Shown here: piece by piece, positions 42,861-50,641 of the stretch
Position numbering within the stretch: the stretch's first letter is position 1
Layout of the letters: the number at the start of each line of letters is the position of its first letter
Origin: Bradyrhizobium sp. Rc3b
GTDB taxonomy: Bacteria; Pseudomonadota; Alphaproteobacteria; Rhizobiales; Xanthobacteraceae
Assembly: GCF_900114915.1 (NCBI RefSeq)
Contig: NZ_FOUS01000012.1
Location: 186,001 to 250,000 of the forward strand
Length of the DNA: 64,000 nt
Direction: 5' to 3'
Position numbers and translations under genes: made by a program
The notes under the pieces: generated by a model
What the model was told of the DNA's origin: nothing
The model's input: the letters and a program-made list of their open reading frames with translations, nothing else
Database searches by the model: none

Positions 42861-43322
42861 ATGGAACTCGATCGAATCGACCGGAAGATCCTCTCGATTT
42901 TGCAGGAGGATGGGCGCATCGCCAATGTCGAGCTTGCCGAGCGCATCGGGCTGTCGCCGACTTCGATCGGCGAACGGCTGAAGCGCTTGCAGCGCGAGGG
43001 CTTTGTCGAAGGCTATGGCGCGCGGCTCAACCCGCATCGGCTCGGCCTCGGTTTGTTAGTGTTCGTCGAGGTGCTGCTCGACAAGACCACGCCGGACAAT
43101 TTCGAACGTTTTGCGCGCGCGGTGAAACTCGCGCCCGAGGTGCTGGAGTGTCACATGGTTGCCGGGGGCTTCGACTATCTTGTGAAGGCGCGGCTAGCCG
43201 ACATGGCGGCGTATCGACGCTTCCTCGGCGAGACCCTGCTGTCGATGCCGGGCGTGCGCGAGACGCGGACCTATGCGGTGATGGAGGAGATCAAGCGCGA
43301 CGCACCGTTACCGGTGGGCTGA
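42861..43322 (+). CDS. putR: Lrp/AsnC-family regulator, probable activator of putA
   Basis: The 153-residue protein has an N-terminal winged helix (LDRIDRKILSILQEDGRIANVELAERIGLSPTSIGERLKRL) and a C-terminal RAM ligand domain. Divergent Lrp-type genes that activate putA in the presence of proline are well known in alphaproteobacteria (PutR), and this gene is divergent from putA across 113 bases. The symbol rests on position and family. I see no single convincing palindrome between the genes. Confidence 0.85.
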   Translation: MELDRIDRKILSILQEDGRIANVELAERIGLSPTSIGERLKRLQREGFVEGYGARLNPHRLGLGLLVFVEVLLDKTTPDNFERFARAVKLAPEVLECHMVAGGFDYLVKARLADMAAYRRFLGETLLSMPGVRETRTYAVMEEIKRDAPLPVG

Positions 43323-43452
43323 CGAAGTGCCGTCGCGATTGTCATTGCTGAGGCGTTGAACGAGCGGTCCTCGCGGGAAATAGCTCTCTGTGTGCAGTCG
43401 CAACGCCTGTCGTCGAATGCACTGGCCGTCTTCTAAAATTTTCTTGGCCCGG

Positions 43453-43472
43453 CTCCCGGAAGGGTCCGGGAG
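43453..43472. other. hairpin downstream of the cold-shock gene
   Basis: CTCCCGGA and TCCGGGAG pair perfectly around a four-base loop, 20-40 bases past the stop of the cold-shock gene on the minus strand. A short A/T stretch follows in that direction but not a clean T run, so it may be a weak terminator or an RNA-stabilising 3' structure. Confidence 0.4.
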
Positions 43473-43491
43473 GCAGCAAAAGCTGGCGGGC

Positions 43492-43692
43492 TTATACTTT
43501 GAGGTTCTCTGCGGAGGTCTTGCCCCGGTTTGCGATCTCTTCGTATTCCACCGTCTGTCCTTCGTTCAGGGACGACAGACCGGCTTTCTGCACTGCCGAG
43601 ATATGCACGAACACATCCTTGCCGCCCGACGCAGGCTGGATAAATCCATAACCCTTCGTCGGGTTGAACCACTTGACCGTACCTTTAGCCAT
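43492..43692 (-). CDS. CspA-family cold-shock protein
   Basis: The 66-residue OB-fold protein has the RNA-binding motifs KGYGFIQP (RNP1-like) and DVFVHIS (RNP2). It binds single-stranded RNA or DNA as an RNA chaperone. ATG 43692 is preceded by GGAGAAG, and upstream frame extension is not homologous. The next gene on this strand starts far away, leaving ~285 bases that can hold a long 5' leader, usual for this family. No paralogue is in the window. Confidence 0.95.
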   Translation of the reverse strand: MAKGTVKWFNPTKGYGFIQPASGGKDVFVHISAVQKAGLSSLNEGQTVEYEEIANRGKTSAENLKV

Positions 43693-43930
43693 CACGACTT
43701 CTCCGCGGGTCTTCCTCCGAGATCTCGAACCGCCAGTCCCCGCCAACCGGCCGGTTCGGTCCTAACAGGATACGCGGAATGTGGCCGGCTTGGTAGCTCA
43801 AACCACATCGGCCTTTTGCCGAATTCCGCTCAACTTCGCGGCGTTTTTGCCGGTTTTGCCCGTTTCGCGGTCAAATGGCCGGAGCGCGGCGGATGTACTG
43901 TAGACAGGAGGAGCGAGCAGCCACTCTTCC

Positions 43931-43957
43931 TTACCCTCCCCCTCCAGGGGAGGGTAA
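43931..43957. other. hairpin between sorB and the cold-shock gene
   Basis: TTACCCTCCC at 43931-43940 pairs with GGGAGGGTAA at 43948-43957 around a seven-base loop. It lies about 20 bases beyond the sorB stop on the minus strand. No T run follows in that direction, so termination is only possible. Confidence 0.4.
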
Positions 43958-43977
43958 AGAGAAAACGCTCCGGTCCT

Positions 43978-44292
43978 TCAATACGTCGCGGCCAGGTAAT
44001 CGACGATCTTGCCGACATCGGCATCGTCGATCGGCGCGCCATAGACCTTGATCATCTTGGTCACCTCGGCCTGCCAGAAGCCTTTCTTGTCCTTCATCGG
44101 CGGCTGCGTCTTGATGTAGTCGGCCGAGTGGCAGGCGCTGCAATTGCCCTGGACCACTTCGAGATTGGGCCCGGGCTTGAATGCGGCGACCTCGTCCGGA
44201 AGCTGGTAGTTGACGGGGGCCGCGGTCACGGCGCCGAGACCGGTGGCGAGGGCGAGCGTGATAGCGAGGAGAACGGTGCGCTGCATGGTCAT
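43978..44292 (-). CDS. sorB: sulfite dehydrogenase cytochrome c subunit (SorB-like)
   Basis: The ~104-residue protein has a signal peptide (about 1-24, ending GAVTAA) and a small class I cytochrome c domain with CSACH (C51, C54, H55) and a candidate distal methionine in QPPMKD. Directly after a sulfite oxidase-type gene, with six bases between them, it matches SorB, the haem subunit that accepts electrons from SorA in the periplasm. The start may be the ATG at 44286 rather than 44292, since GAGGGAGA spaces better to the second. Confidence 0.88.
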   Translation of the reverse strand: MTMQRTVLLAITLALATGLGAVTAAPVNYQLPDEVAAFKPGPNLEVVQGNCSACHSADYIKTQPPMKDKKGFWQAEVTKMIKVYGAPIDDADVGKIVDYLAATY

Positions 44293-44298
44293 TCTCCC

Positions 44299-45498
44299 TC
44301 AGGCCACGGTAACGCGGACGGTTTCGACGACGTTGCGTAGATAACCCGCCGGGTTCCAGCGCGGCGTATCCGGCTGCGTCTCGCCGCCATTGCCGGTGGC
44401 ACGCACCTTGAGCTCAACGCTGCCTGCCGCGAGCTTCACCGGCAGCTTCCATTCACGGAACGAATATTTGCCGAGATCCTTGCCGAGCTTGGCGCTCGTC
44501 CAGGTCTTGCCGCCGTCGGTGGAGACCTGGACCTCCTTGATGCCCTTGCCGCCGTCGAAGGCGATGCCGCGCAGGGTCGTAGCTCCGGCCTTCAGCTTGG
44601 CGCCATCAGGCACGCTGGTGATGAAGGAGCGGATGGTGAAGCGGTTGATAGGGATCGTCGCCTTCGGCGTAGTGCCGGGCTCGATCGCGTTATCAGGCGT
44701 ATCCGGAATGCGATAGGCCGACTTCATCCAGAAGCCTTCATAGACGTTGTCGATGACGGTGATCTCGTTGAGGTGCTTGACCCAGTAGGTGCCGTAATAG
44801 CCCGGCACGATCAGGCGCAGCGGGAAGCCGTTGAGGAAAGGCAAATCTTCGCCGTTCATGCCATAGGCCAGCATCACCTCACCGTCTCTGGCGTGATCGA
44901 TGTCGAGTGCCTTGACGAAGTCAGGCGTCTTGTCGCTGACCGGCCCGTCCATGCCGTTGAAGGTGACCTGCTTGGCGCCGCTCTGCACACCGGCCATCTC
45001 CAGCACCGCTTTCAGCGGCACGCCGCGCCAGCGCGCATTGCCCATCGCTCCGTTGGCGAGCTGGCCGCCGGCAACGCGCGGCTCGAAGAAGCCGCGGCTG
45101 TTGCCGGAGCACTGGTTGACGGCGACGATCTCGGTCGCCTTCATCTTCCTGATGTCTTTCAGCGAAAGTTTCAGCGGCTTGTCGACCTTGCCCTTGACCT
45201 CGAGCGTGAACTTGTCGGGGTCGAGATTGTAGGGCAGGTCCGAGAGGTGATAGCGCACGAAGAACGCATTGTTTGGCGTGATCGGGCCGTCGTTGAAGAT
45301 CGCGAACGGCGTCTCGAGCTGCGGCGGCCGGCTGGTGAGCCCAATCATCGCTCGCTTCTGCGGATATTTCACCAGCGGCCGTTCGCCATTGGCGAAGGGC
45401 AGGGTCACGGTATCGAGTGCCAGTGCCCTGGTGGAATTCAGTGTGGCGGCGAGTGTGGCAAGCCCCGCTCGTTTGAGCAGGTCGCGTCGATCGAACAT
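44299..45498 (-). CDS. sorA: sulfite dehydrogenase molybdenum subunit (SorA-like)
   Basis: The 399-residue protein has a Tat signal (FDRRDLLKRAGLA), a sulfite oxidase Mo-pterin domain with the Mo-ligand cysteine in VNQCSGNSRG (about C130), YGMNGEDLPFLNGFPLRLIVPGYYG, and the C-terminal dimerisation domain. It oxidises sulfite to sulfate in the periplasm and passes electrons to the cytochrome encoded by the next gene. ATG 45498 has GGGAGGGG upstream. The pair is normally used to detoxify or gain energy from sulfite, for example after taurine or thiosulfate breakdown. Confidence 0.9.
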   Translation of the reverse strand: MFDRRDLLKRAGLATLAATLNSTRALALDTVTLPFANGERPLVKYPQKRAMIGLTSRPPQLETPFAIFNDGPITPNNAFFVRYHLSDLPYNLDPDKFTLEVKGKVDKPLKLSLKDIRKMKATEIVAVNQCSGNSRGFFEPRVAGGQLANGAMGNARWRGVPLKAVLEMAGVQSGAKQVTFNGMDGPVSDKTPDFVKALDIDHARDGEVMLAYGMNGEDLPFLNGFPLRLIVPGYYGTYWVKHLNEITVIDNVYEGFWMKSAYRIPDTPDNAIEPGTTPKATIPINRFTIRSFITSVPDGAKLKAGATTLRGIAFDGGKGIKEVQVSTDGGKTWTSAKLGKDLGKYSFREWKLPVKLAAGSVELKVRATGNGGETQPDTPRWNPAGYLRNVVETVRVTVA

Positions 45499-45680
45499 CT
45501 GGTCCCCTCCCGGAGCTTTTCGTTGGCTTGTGGTCATCACCGCGAGCCGCGCTCATCTGTCGCAACGATTTGAACGAAGTCAATTCGTGCTTTCGCAGCA
45601 GGCCCATGCCGCTGCGTTGCAGCACGCCGGTGTTACGTGGACGATTTTGGTTGTCTCAATGTCGCCGCGCGCTCGCTGCA

Positions 45681-45819
45681 CCTCTCCCGCTTGCGGGAGA
45701 GGTCGCGCCCGGGCGATGCGAAGCATCGTCGCGCGCGCGGGTGAGGCTTTTCTCCTGTAGGGGAGTGTCCCATTGCGGAGACACCCTCTCCCCAACCCTC
45801 CCCCGCAAGCGGGGGAGGG
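45681..45819. repeat. palindromic intergenic repeat, family D copy 2
   Basis: CCTCTCCCGCTTGCGGGAGAGG at the left and CCCTCCCCCGCAAGCGGGGGAGGG at the right pair with themselves and each other; CATTGCGGAGACACCC lies between. It shares GGAGAxACCCTCTCCCCA with the copy at 63099. It occupies most of the 45499-45845 gap upstream of sorA. Confidence 0.8.
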
Positions 45820-45845
45820 AGCGCATCGCCTCCGTCGCTCACAAA

Positions 45846-47579
45846 TCACGCTGCGACGCGCTCGGTTCGATCGACCAGCGCCGTCAGCTCCCGCGCATCC
45901 GCGACGACCCGCACCGCCATCGGCTCGTCGCGGCCGCGGATCGCGACCTCCTGTTGCGGCAGCGTATCGTCGGCGAGGCCCGCCGTGCTGCGGATTTCGT
46001 CCGAGACGATCGCCTCGCAGGCCAGCGTCTTGGTCATGTCCTGCAGCCGGGCGGCGACGTTGACGGCATCGCCCAGCGCCGTGAAGACGATGTGATCGCG
46101 ATAGCCGATGTCGCCGATGATGACCTCGCCGCCGTGAATGCCGATGCCGAAGCGGATCGGCTGGCGCAGATCATGGCTCAACAGCTGGTTCAGTTCGTCG
46201 ATATGCGTGGCGATGCCGCTGGCAGCCTTCAGCGCCTGCCGGCAGGCGGTTTGCGGATCGGCCGTGAGCCCGAACAGCGCCAGCATGCCGTCGCCGACGA
46301 ACTGGTTCGGCTGGCCACCATTCTCGATCACGGCCTGCGACACCGCGCCGAGGAAGCGGTTGACGATGAAGACGGTGTCGAACGGCAGCCGCTTCTCGGC
46401 GAGCTGGGTCGAGCCGCGCATGTCCACGAACAGGCTGACGAGATAGCGCTCCTGGCCGATCCTAGCCGGCGCCGAGGCCTGCGCGTTGGCCGACGACGTT
46501 TGCGGGGTGAACAGCTGGAAGAAGGAGAGATCCGACGTCGGCCGCAGCTGGCAGGCCAGCCTGATCGAGGGGTCGTTGGTGCCGACGCGGGTCAGCACGA
46601 AGGCCTCGCGCTGCGACGGCTCGGGCAGGACCCCATGATCGCCGATGACACGGATGCGGCAGGTCGAGCAGCGGGCGCGGCCGCCGCAGACGCTGGCATG
46701 CGGCAGATTATGGCGCAGGCTCGCTTCCAGCACGGAGAGGCCCTTGGGAACCCGCACCGTCCTGCCATTGCCGTAGGACAGCGCGATCATGCCGCCGCGC
46801 CGCTCGCGCCAGGCCCGCACGCCGCGTGCCGCCAGCGCCAGGCCAAGCAGCCCAAAATAGGTGATGGTGAAGGCGCCGGTGATGCGATCGAGCGTGTTGC
46901 CTTCCGCGACCGTGCCGACCTGGCGTCGGGTGAGATTGTGCGTCCGCCATTCCCCGTCATCGGCCTCGATCGCGACGCTGCGGCCGCCCTGGTAGATGCC
47001 GAGCAGCGACAGCGTCGGGACCAGCACCGCGGCGGCGAGCAGATAGGGCGCGGCGCGTGTGAAGAACGGCTTGAGGCGGAGCCAGAAATAGATTCCGATG
47101 CAGCCGTGCACCCAGGCAATGAGCAGCAGGATCGTCATCTGCCAGAGCCGGCCGGGCGCTGCGACGAAGAACAGATAGAGCTCCTGCGGATAGAGCTTCT
47201 GGTGATCGTACAGCGTATAGCCGAGCCGCACCCCGACCACGTGCGCCATGACCAGTGCGGGGATGCTGAGGCCCAGCACGAGCTGCAGCGGCTCGATCGT
47301 CCGCCAGCGGAACTGCCGGCGCTGGTACAGCGCATAGATGCCGAGCCCCATATGGGTGAGCGCGGCGGTGTAGAACACGATCGAGACGGGGAGAAATTGC
47401 CAGAAGGCGGTGTGGTAGTAGACCCCAGCCTCCATGGCCTCGACCGAGATATTGCCGAGCGCGTGGTTGAGGAAATGGCTGATCACATAACAGAACAGGA
47501 TCACGCCGCAGACGAGCCGCACCTGCCGCACGCTGGTCCCGCGGACGAGTTCGGAGATGGATGCAGCAGCGGTGCCCAT
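45846..47579 (-). CDS. class III adenylate cyclase with SdhC-like haem anchor and [2Fe-2S] ferredoxin domain
   Basis: The 577-residue protein has three modules. Residues 1-260 are a membrane domain of five or more helices with histidines set in helices (H35, H39, H76, H113, H158), resembling the SdhC/diheme cytochrome b anchor. Residues ~265-350 are a plant-type [2Fe-2S] ferredoxin (C298, C304, C307, C343). Residues ~375-560 are a class III cyclase with metal aspartates D386 and D430 and the DAVNVAAR motif (N507, R511); T500 fits the IIIb subgroup. All key residues are present. The S. meliloti cyclase CyaC has a quinone-responsive diheme anchor of this kind, so cAMP production controlled by quinone or redox state is the likely role. 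The ferredoxin module between them adds a second possible redox input. The gene is monocistronic. Confidence 0.9.
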   Translation of the reverse strand: MGTAAASISELVRGTSVRQVRLVCGVILFCYVISHFLNHALGNISVEAMEAGVYYHTAFWQFLPVSIVFYTAALTHMGLGIYALYQRRQFRWRTIEPLQLVLGLSIPALVMAHVVGVRLGYTLYDHQKLYPQELYLFFVAAPGRLWQMTILLLIAWVHGCIGIYFWLRLKPFFTRAAPYLLAAAVLVPTLSLLGIYQGGRSVAIEADDGEWRTHNLTRRQVGTVAEGNTLDRITGAFTITYFGLLGLALAARGVRAWRERRGGMIALSYGNGRTVRVPKGLSVLEASLRHNLPHASVCGGRARCSTCRIRVIGDHGVLPEPSQREAFVLTRVGTNDPSIRLACQLRPTSDLSFFQLFTPQTSSANAQASAPARIGQERYLVSLFVDMRGSTQLAEKRLPFDTVFIVNRFLGAVSQAVIENGGQPNQFVGDGMLALFGLTADPQTACRQALKAASGIATHIDELNQLLSHDLRQPIRFGIGIHGGEVIIGDIGYRDHIVFTALGDAVNVAARLQDMTKTLACEAIVSDEIRSTAGLADDTLPQQEVAIRGRDEPMAVRVVADARELTALVDRTERVAA

Positions 47580-47681
47580 GATTCGGTTGTATCAGTTCAT
47601 GAAGGAGAACAGCCAGCGTAGCGTTTAATTCCCGATGTGGACAGGTTGCGGGATCACATGCGCGGCAAAGGTTACGAATTC

Positions 47682-47773
47682 GTAGGGTGGGCAAAGGCGC
47701 GCCCTTGCGCGCCGTGCCCACCGTTTTTCTATCATATCCTGCTGGTGGGCACGCTTCGCTTTGCCCACCCTAC
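47682..47773. repeat. palindromic intergenic repeat, family A copy 3
   Basis: GTAGGGTGGGCAAAG and CTTTGCCCACCCTAC are the exact ends; TGCGCGCCGTGCCCACC and GGTGGGCACGC pair inside. It lies upstream of the glycosyltransferase gene, whose 3' end carries another copy. Confidence 0.85.
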
Positions 47774-47855
47774 GGCGTCCGCGTTGAGGCTGGGATCGCC
47801 GCTTGCCCATCCCCCCGCATTGACTCCCCCTCCCAGGTTGGCGAAAAGCGCGGCC

Positions 47856-49487
47856 GTGACGACAGCCCCTGACATCACCATGCCCTCTGGCGGCGCCTCG
47901 CGCCGTCCCCTCGTCATGGCCGTAGCGATCATCGCCGCAATGACGCTGCTGCGCATCGTCTACGCCTCCGCCATCGAGCTGCGCACCGACGAGGCCTATT
48001 ATTGGACCTGGTCGAAGGAGGGGGCGCTGAGCTTCCTCGATCATCCCCCGGGCATCGCCTGGCTGATCCGTTTCGGAACCGCGAACTTCGGCGACACCAC
48101 GCTCGGGGTCCGCTTCGGCGGCATCGTCGCGATGCTCGTCACGCAGCTGCTGCTCGCCGACATTGTCCGCCGCCTCACCCATGATGTGCGCGCCGTATTG
48201 TTCGCGGTGCTGATGCCGGAAGCTGCACTTTACTACGGCCTGCTGATGGCCAAGGTGGCGCCCGATGTCGCCATGATCCCGTTCGCGGTGGCGATGATGT
48301 GGTCGCTGGTGCGGCTGGCGCAGAGCGGCGACGGACGCTGGTGGCTTGCGGCCGGTCTGTTCGCCGGCCTCTCGATGCTGTCGAAATTCACCGCGATCAT
48401 GTTCGCCCCGGCGGTTGCCGCTTTTCTGCTGGTACCGGATTGGCGCTGGCGCTGGCTGCGCAGCCCCTATCCTTATCTCGCGGTGCTGGTCGCAATCGCC
48501 GTGTTCTCGCCGGTGCTGATCTGGAACGCGCAGCACGATTGGGCCTCGTTTCGTTTCCAGGGCGTACGCGCCACCGCCAATTACGGCATCTCGCTGCGGA
48601 CCATCGGTGACTTCATCGGCCTGCAGTTCGGTCTGGTCGGCTTCGTCATGCTGCCGGTGGTGCTGACCGGCCTGGTGCTGACGGCATGGCGCGGCTATCG
48701 CACGCGCGAGCCCGTTGGAATTCTCTTGTCGACGGCGGTGCTGGTGCCGTTCGCCTATTTCCTCTTTAAGTCGACCACGCTTCGGGTCGGCGACACCTGG
48801 CCGATGTTCATGTGGCCGGTCGGCTTCGCCGCCGCGGCCGTGAACCTCGCGGCGATGATGAAGGAGGATTGGTCGCCACGCATGCTGAGGTCGTCGCTGT
48901 TCTGGGCCAAGACCGCTGTCGTCTCCGGCATCGCCTTCGTCGTGATCGTGTTCCTTTATTACGTCGCCGCGCCCTGGAATCTGCTCGGCAAGATCGACCC
49001 GATCGGCGCGGAAGCCGGCTACGAGCAGGTCGCCGCGCGCGCGCAGGCCGCGCTCGACGAAACAGGCGCGACCTGGATCGCGACCACGGACTATCGCACC
49101 TATGCCATGATGCGCTGGCTGTTCCGGGGCCGCGTGCCCGTCATCGAGATCAACGAGCGCGGCCGCTTCCAGGATTTCCGCGATCCCGGCATGGACCGGA
49201 TCAAGGGCCATGCCGGCATCTATGTCGGCCGCGAGCCGGACAATCGGTCTTCGTTGTGGGAGAACATCCCGGCGAAGCGCGAGCATCTCGGCGAAGTCGA
49301 GCGCCGCTGGCGCGGTGTTCTCGCGGATACCTACGTGATCGAGAAGCTCACCGATTGGACGCCGGAGTTGTCACCGCCGAAGGATTCGCCGCTGTTTTGG
49401 TGGAAGGTGCTGGCGGGGGAGTTTGAAAAGCGGGAGCGCGCAGCGCGAGCGGTGTGGGGTGATTTCTCCACACGGGCAGTATCGTAG
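47856..49487 (+). CDS. GT-C glycosyltransferase, family 39/ArnT-like
   Basis: The ~543-residue protein has 10 or more membrane helices and the N-terminal GT-C motif RTDEAYYWTWSK in the first periplasmic loop, then FLDHPPGIAWLIRFG. These features fit polyprenyl-phosphate-dependent sugar transferases of the PMT/ArnT class, which modify lipids or proteins on the periplasmic face. A C-terminal periplasmic part of ~150 residues follows the last helix. The start is uncertain: GTG 47856 (VTTAPDITM) is chosen, and ATG 47880 is an alternative. The stop codon falls inside the first bases of a palindromic repeat, and the whole gene lies between two copies of that repeat. Confidence 0.88.
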   Translation: MTTAPDITMPSGGASRRPLVMAVAIIAAMTLLRIVYASAIELRTDEAYYWTWSKEGALSFLDHPPGIAWLIRFGTANFGDTTLGVRFGGIVAMLVTQLLLADIVRRLTHDVRAVLFAVLMPEAALYYGLLMAKVAPDVAMIPFAVAMMWSLVRLAQSGDGRWWLAAGLFAGLSMLSKFTAIMFAPAVAAFLLVPDWRWRWLRSPYPYLAVLVAIAVFSPVLIWNAQHDWASFRFQGVRATANYGISLRTIGDFIGLQFGLVGFVMLPVVLTGLVLTAWRGYRTREPVGILLSTAVLVPFAYFLFKSTTLRVGDTWPMFMWPVGFAAAAVNLAAMMKEDWSPRMLRSSLFWAKTAVVSGIAFVVIVFLYYVAAPWNLLGKIDPIGAEAGYEQVAARAQAALDETGATWIATTDYRTYAMMRWLFRGRVPVIEINERGRFQDFRDPGMDRIKGHAGIYVGREPDNRSSLWENIPAKREHLGEVERRWRGVLADTYVIEKLTDWTPELSPPKDSPLFWWKVLAGEFEKRERAARAVWGDFSTRAVS

Positions 49488-49572
49488 GGTGGGCAAAGCG
49501 AAGCGTGCCCACGCATCTTTGCGATCGAGAGAGATGGTGGGCACGGCGCAAGCGCGCCTTTGCCCACCCTAC
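49484..49572. repeat. palindromic intergenic repeat, family A copy 4, containing the glycosyltransferase stop
   Basis: GTAGGGTGGGCAAAG at 49484-49498 and CTTTGCCCACCCTAC at 49558-49572 are exact complements. TAG at 49485-49487, inside the left arm, ends the glycosyltransferase gene. The inner order of TGCCCACGC and GTGGGCACGG is reversed relative to copy 3, so it is inserted in the opposite orientation. Confidence 0.85.
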
Positions 49573-49612
49573 GATTCCGGTCTTGCGGAGAGAGCCCTCA
49601 CCCGTCTTGCCG

Positions 49613-50641
49613 CTACTCCTCCTCGTCCTTCTTCCGCAGCAGATCCGTCGCGAGGTCCGACAGCTTCGGCGGCGGCAATGCCGCAAACGGCAGCGGCCTT
49701 GTGACGGCGATTGCCGCCAGTCCCAGCCGTGCCGTCAGCAATCCGTTCAGCACGCCTTCGCCCAAGCGCTGCGACAGCTTTGCCGCGATACCGTGGCCGA
49801 GCATCTGCTGCACCAGGCTGTCGCTCGCGGCCATGCCGCCGGTGATGGCGAGATGGGCGATGACGTGGCGGAGCAGGCGGATCATGCCGAGCGCGCCGGG
49901 GCGGCCGCCGTAGAGATAAGCGAGCTGGCGGATCAGGCGCAGTGCGGCGACGAACACGAACAGCACATCGATCGCGGCGCGGGGCGAGACTGCGGTCACG
50001 ATCGAAACCTTTTGCGCCGCCGACGATACCAGCCGCCGTGCCTCCGCATCCAGCGGCGACATCAGCTCGCGCTCGGCGAGCCGGATCATGTCGGCGCCGT
50101 CGATGATCTCGCCGGTGTGACTCTCCAGCGTCGCGCGGGCGCGTGCGAGCTGCGGGTTCTGGTGCGCGATCTTGAGCAGATCCTGGACGATGACGCGGCT
50201 TTCCTTGCGGTCGTCGCTGGCGAGCACAGCGGCGGCGCGCGCATGCAACTGCTCGATCGTCGCCAGCCGCGCCAGGCCGAGTGCCTCGCGGCCGATCACC
50301 ACCGCAAGCGCCAGCGCGGTGACGAGCGCAAAGGCGAGACCGAGGTAGCCGAGCGTTTCGCTGCGCGCGAACAGGTCCTCGATCAGATGCACCACGCCGA
50401 GCCCGGTGCCGAGCAGCGTCAGCCCGGCGAGGCCTGACCAGAACAGCGTACCCCAGGGAAATCCGCGCCGCGCCGGCCGCGCGGCCTCGATCGGCACCGG
50501 CAGCGCCTGCGGATCGTGCTCCGGCGTGATCTGGATCGTGGCGCGGCCAAGCCGTGCCGTCTCGTCGGCTTCGGTGACGACGACGCCGGGATCGTCGAGC
50601 CGGAACGTTGCCGGCCGCCGTGGCTTCGATCGGTCGTTCAT
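49613..50641 (-). CDS. YcjF/TIGR01620 family membrane protein
   Basis: The 342-residue protein has a polar N-terminus, two membrane helices (about 63-85 and 98-115) and a conserved region including ESHTGEIIDGADMIRLAEREL, VSPRAAIDVLFVFVAALRLIRQLAYLYGGRPG and a hydrophobic segment (HLAITGGMAASD). This is the YcjF family, always encoded after YcjX. The start overlaps the ycjX stop by four bases (ATGA). Function is unknown; stress-related regulation is reported in E. coli. Confidence 0.9.
   Translation of the reverse strand: MNDRSKPRRPATFRLDDPGVVVTEADETARLGRATIQITPEHDPQALPVPIEAARPARRGFPWGTLFWSGLAGLTLLGTGLGVVHLIEDLFARSETLGYLGLAFALVTALALAVVIGREALGLARLATIEQLHARAAAVLASDDRKESRVIVQDLLKIAHQNPQLARARATLESHTGEIIDGADMIRLAERELMSPLDAEARRLVSSAAQKVSIVTAVSPRAAIDVLFVFVAALRLIRQLAYLYGGRPGALGMIRLLRHVIAHLAITGGMAASDSLVQQMLGHGIAAKLSQRLGEGVLNGLLTARLGLAAIAVTRPLPFAALPPPKLSDLATDLLRKKDEEE

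Noticed and set aside
45528..47621. A 697-codon frame opposite the adenylate cyclase, and similar long frames near 11885-13300, 13620-15245, 47625-49286 and 58011-59687
   Set aside because: All lie opposite or across genes with clear motifs and show the Arg/Ala/His-rich bias of antisense frames in GC-rich DNA.
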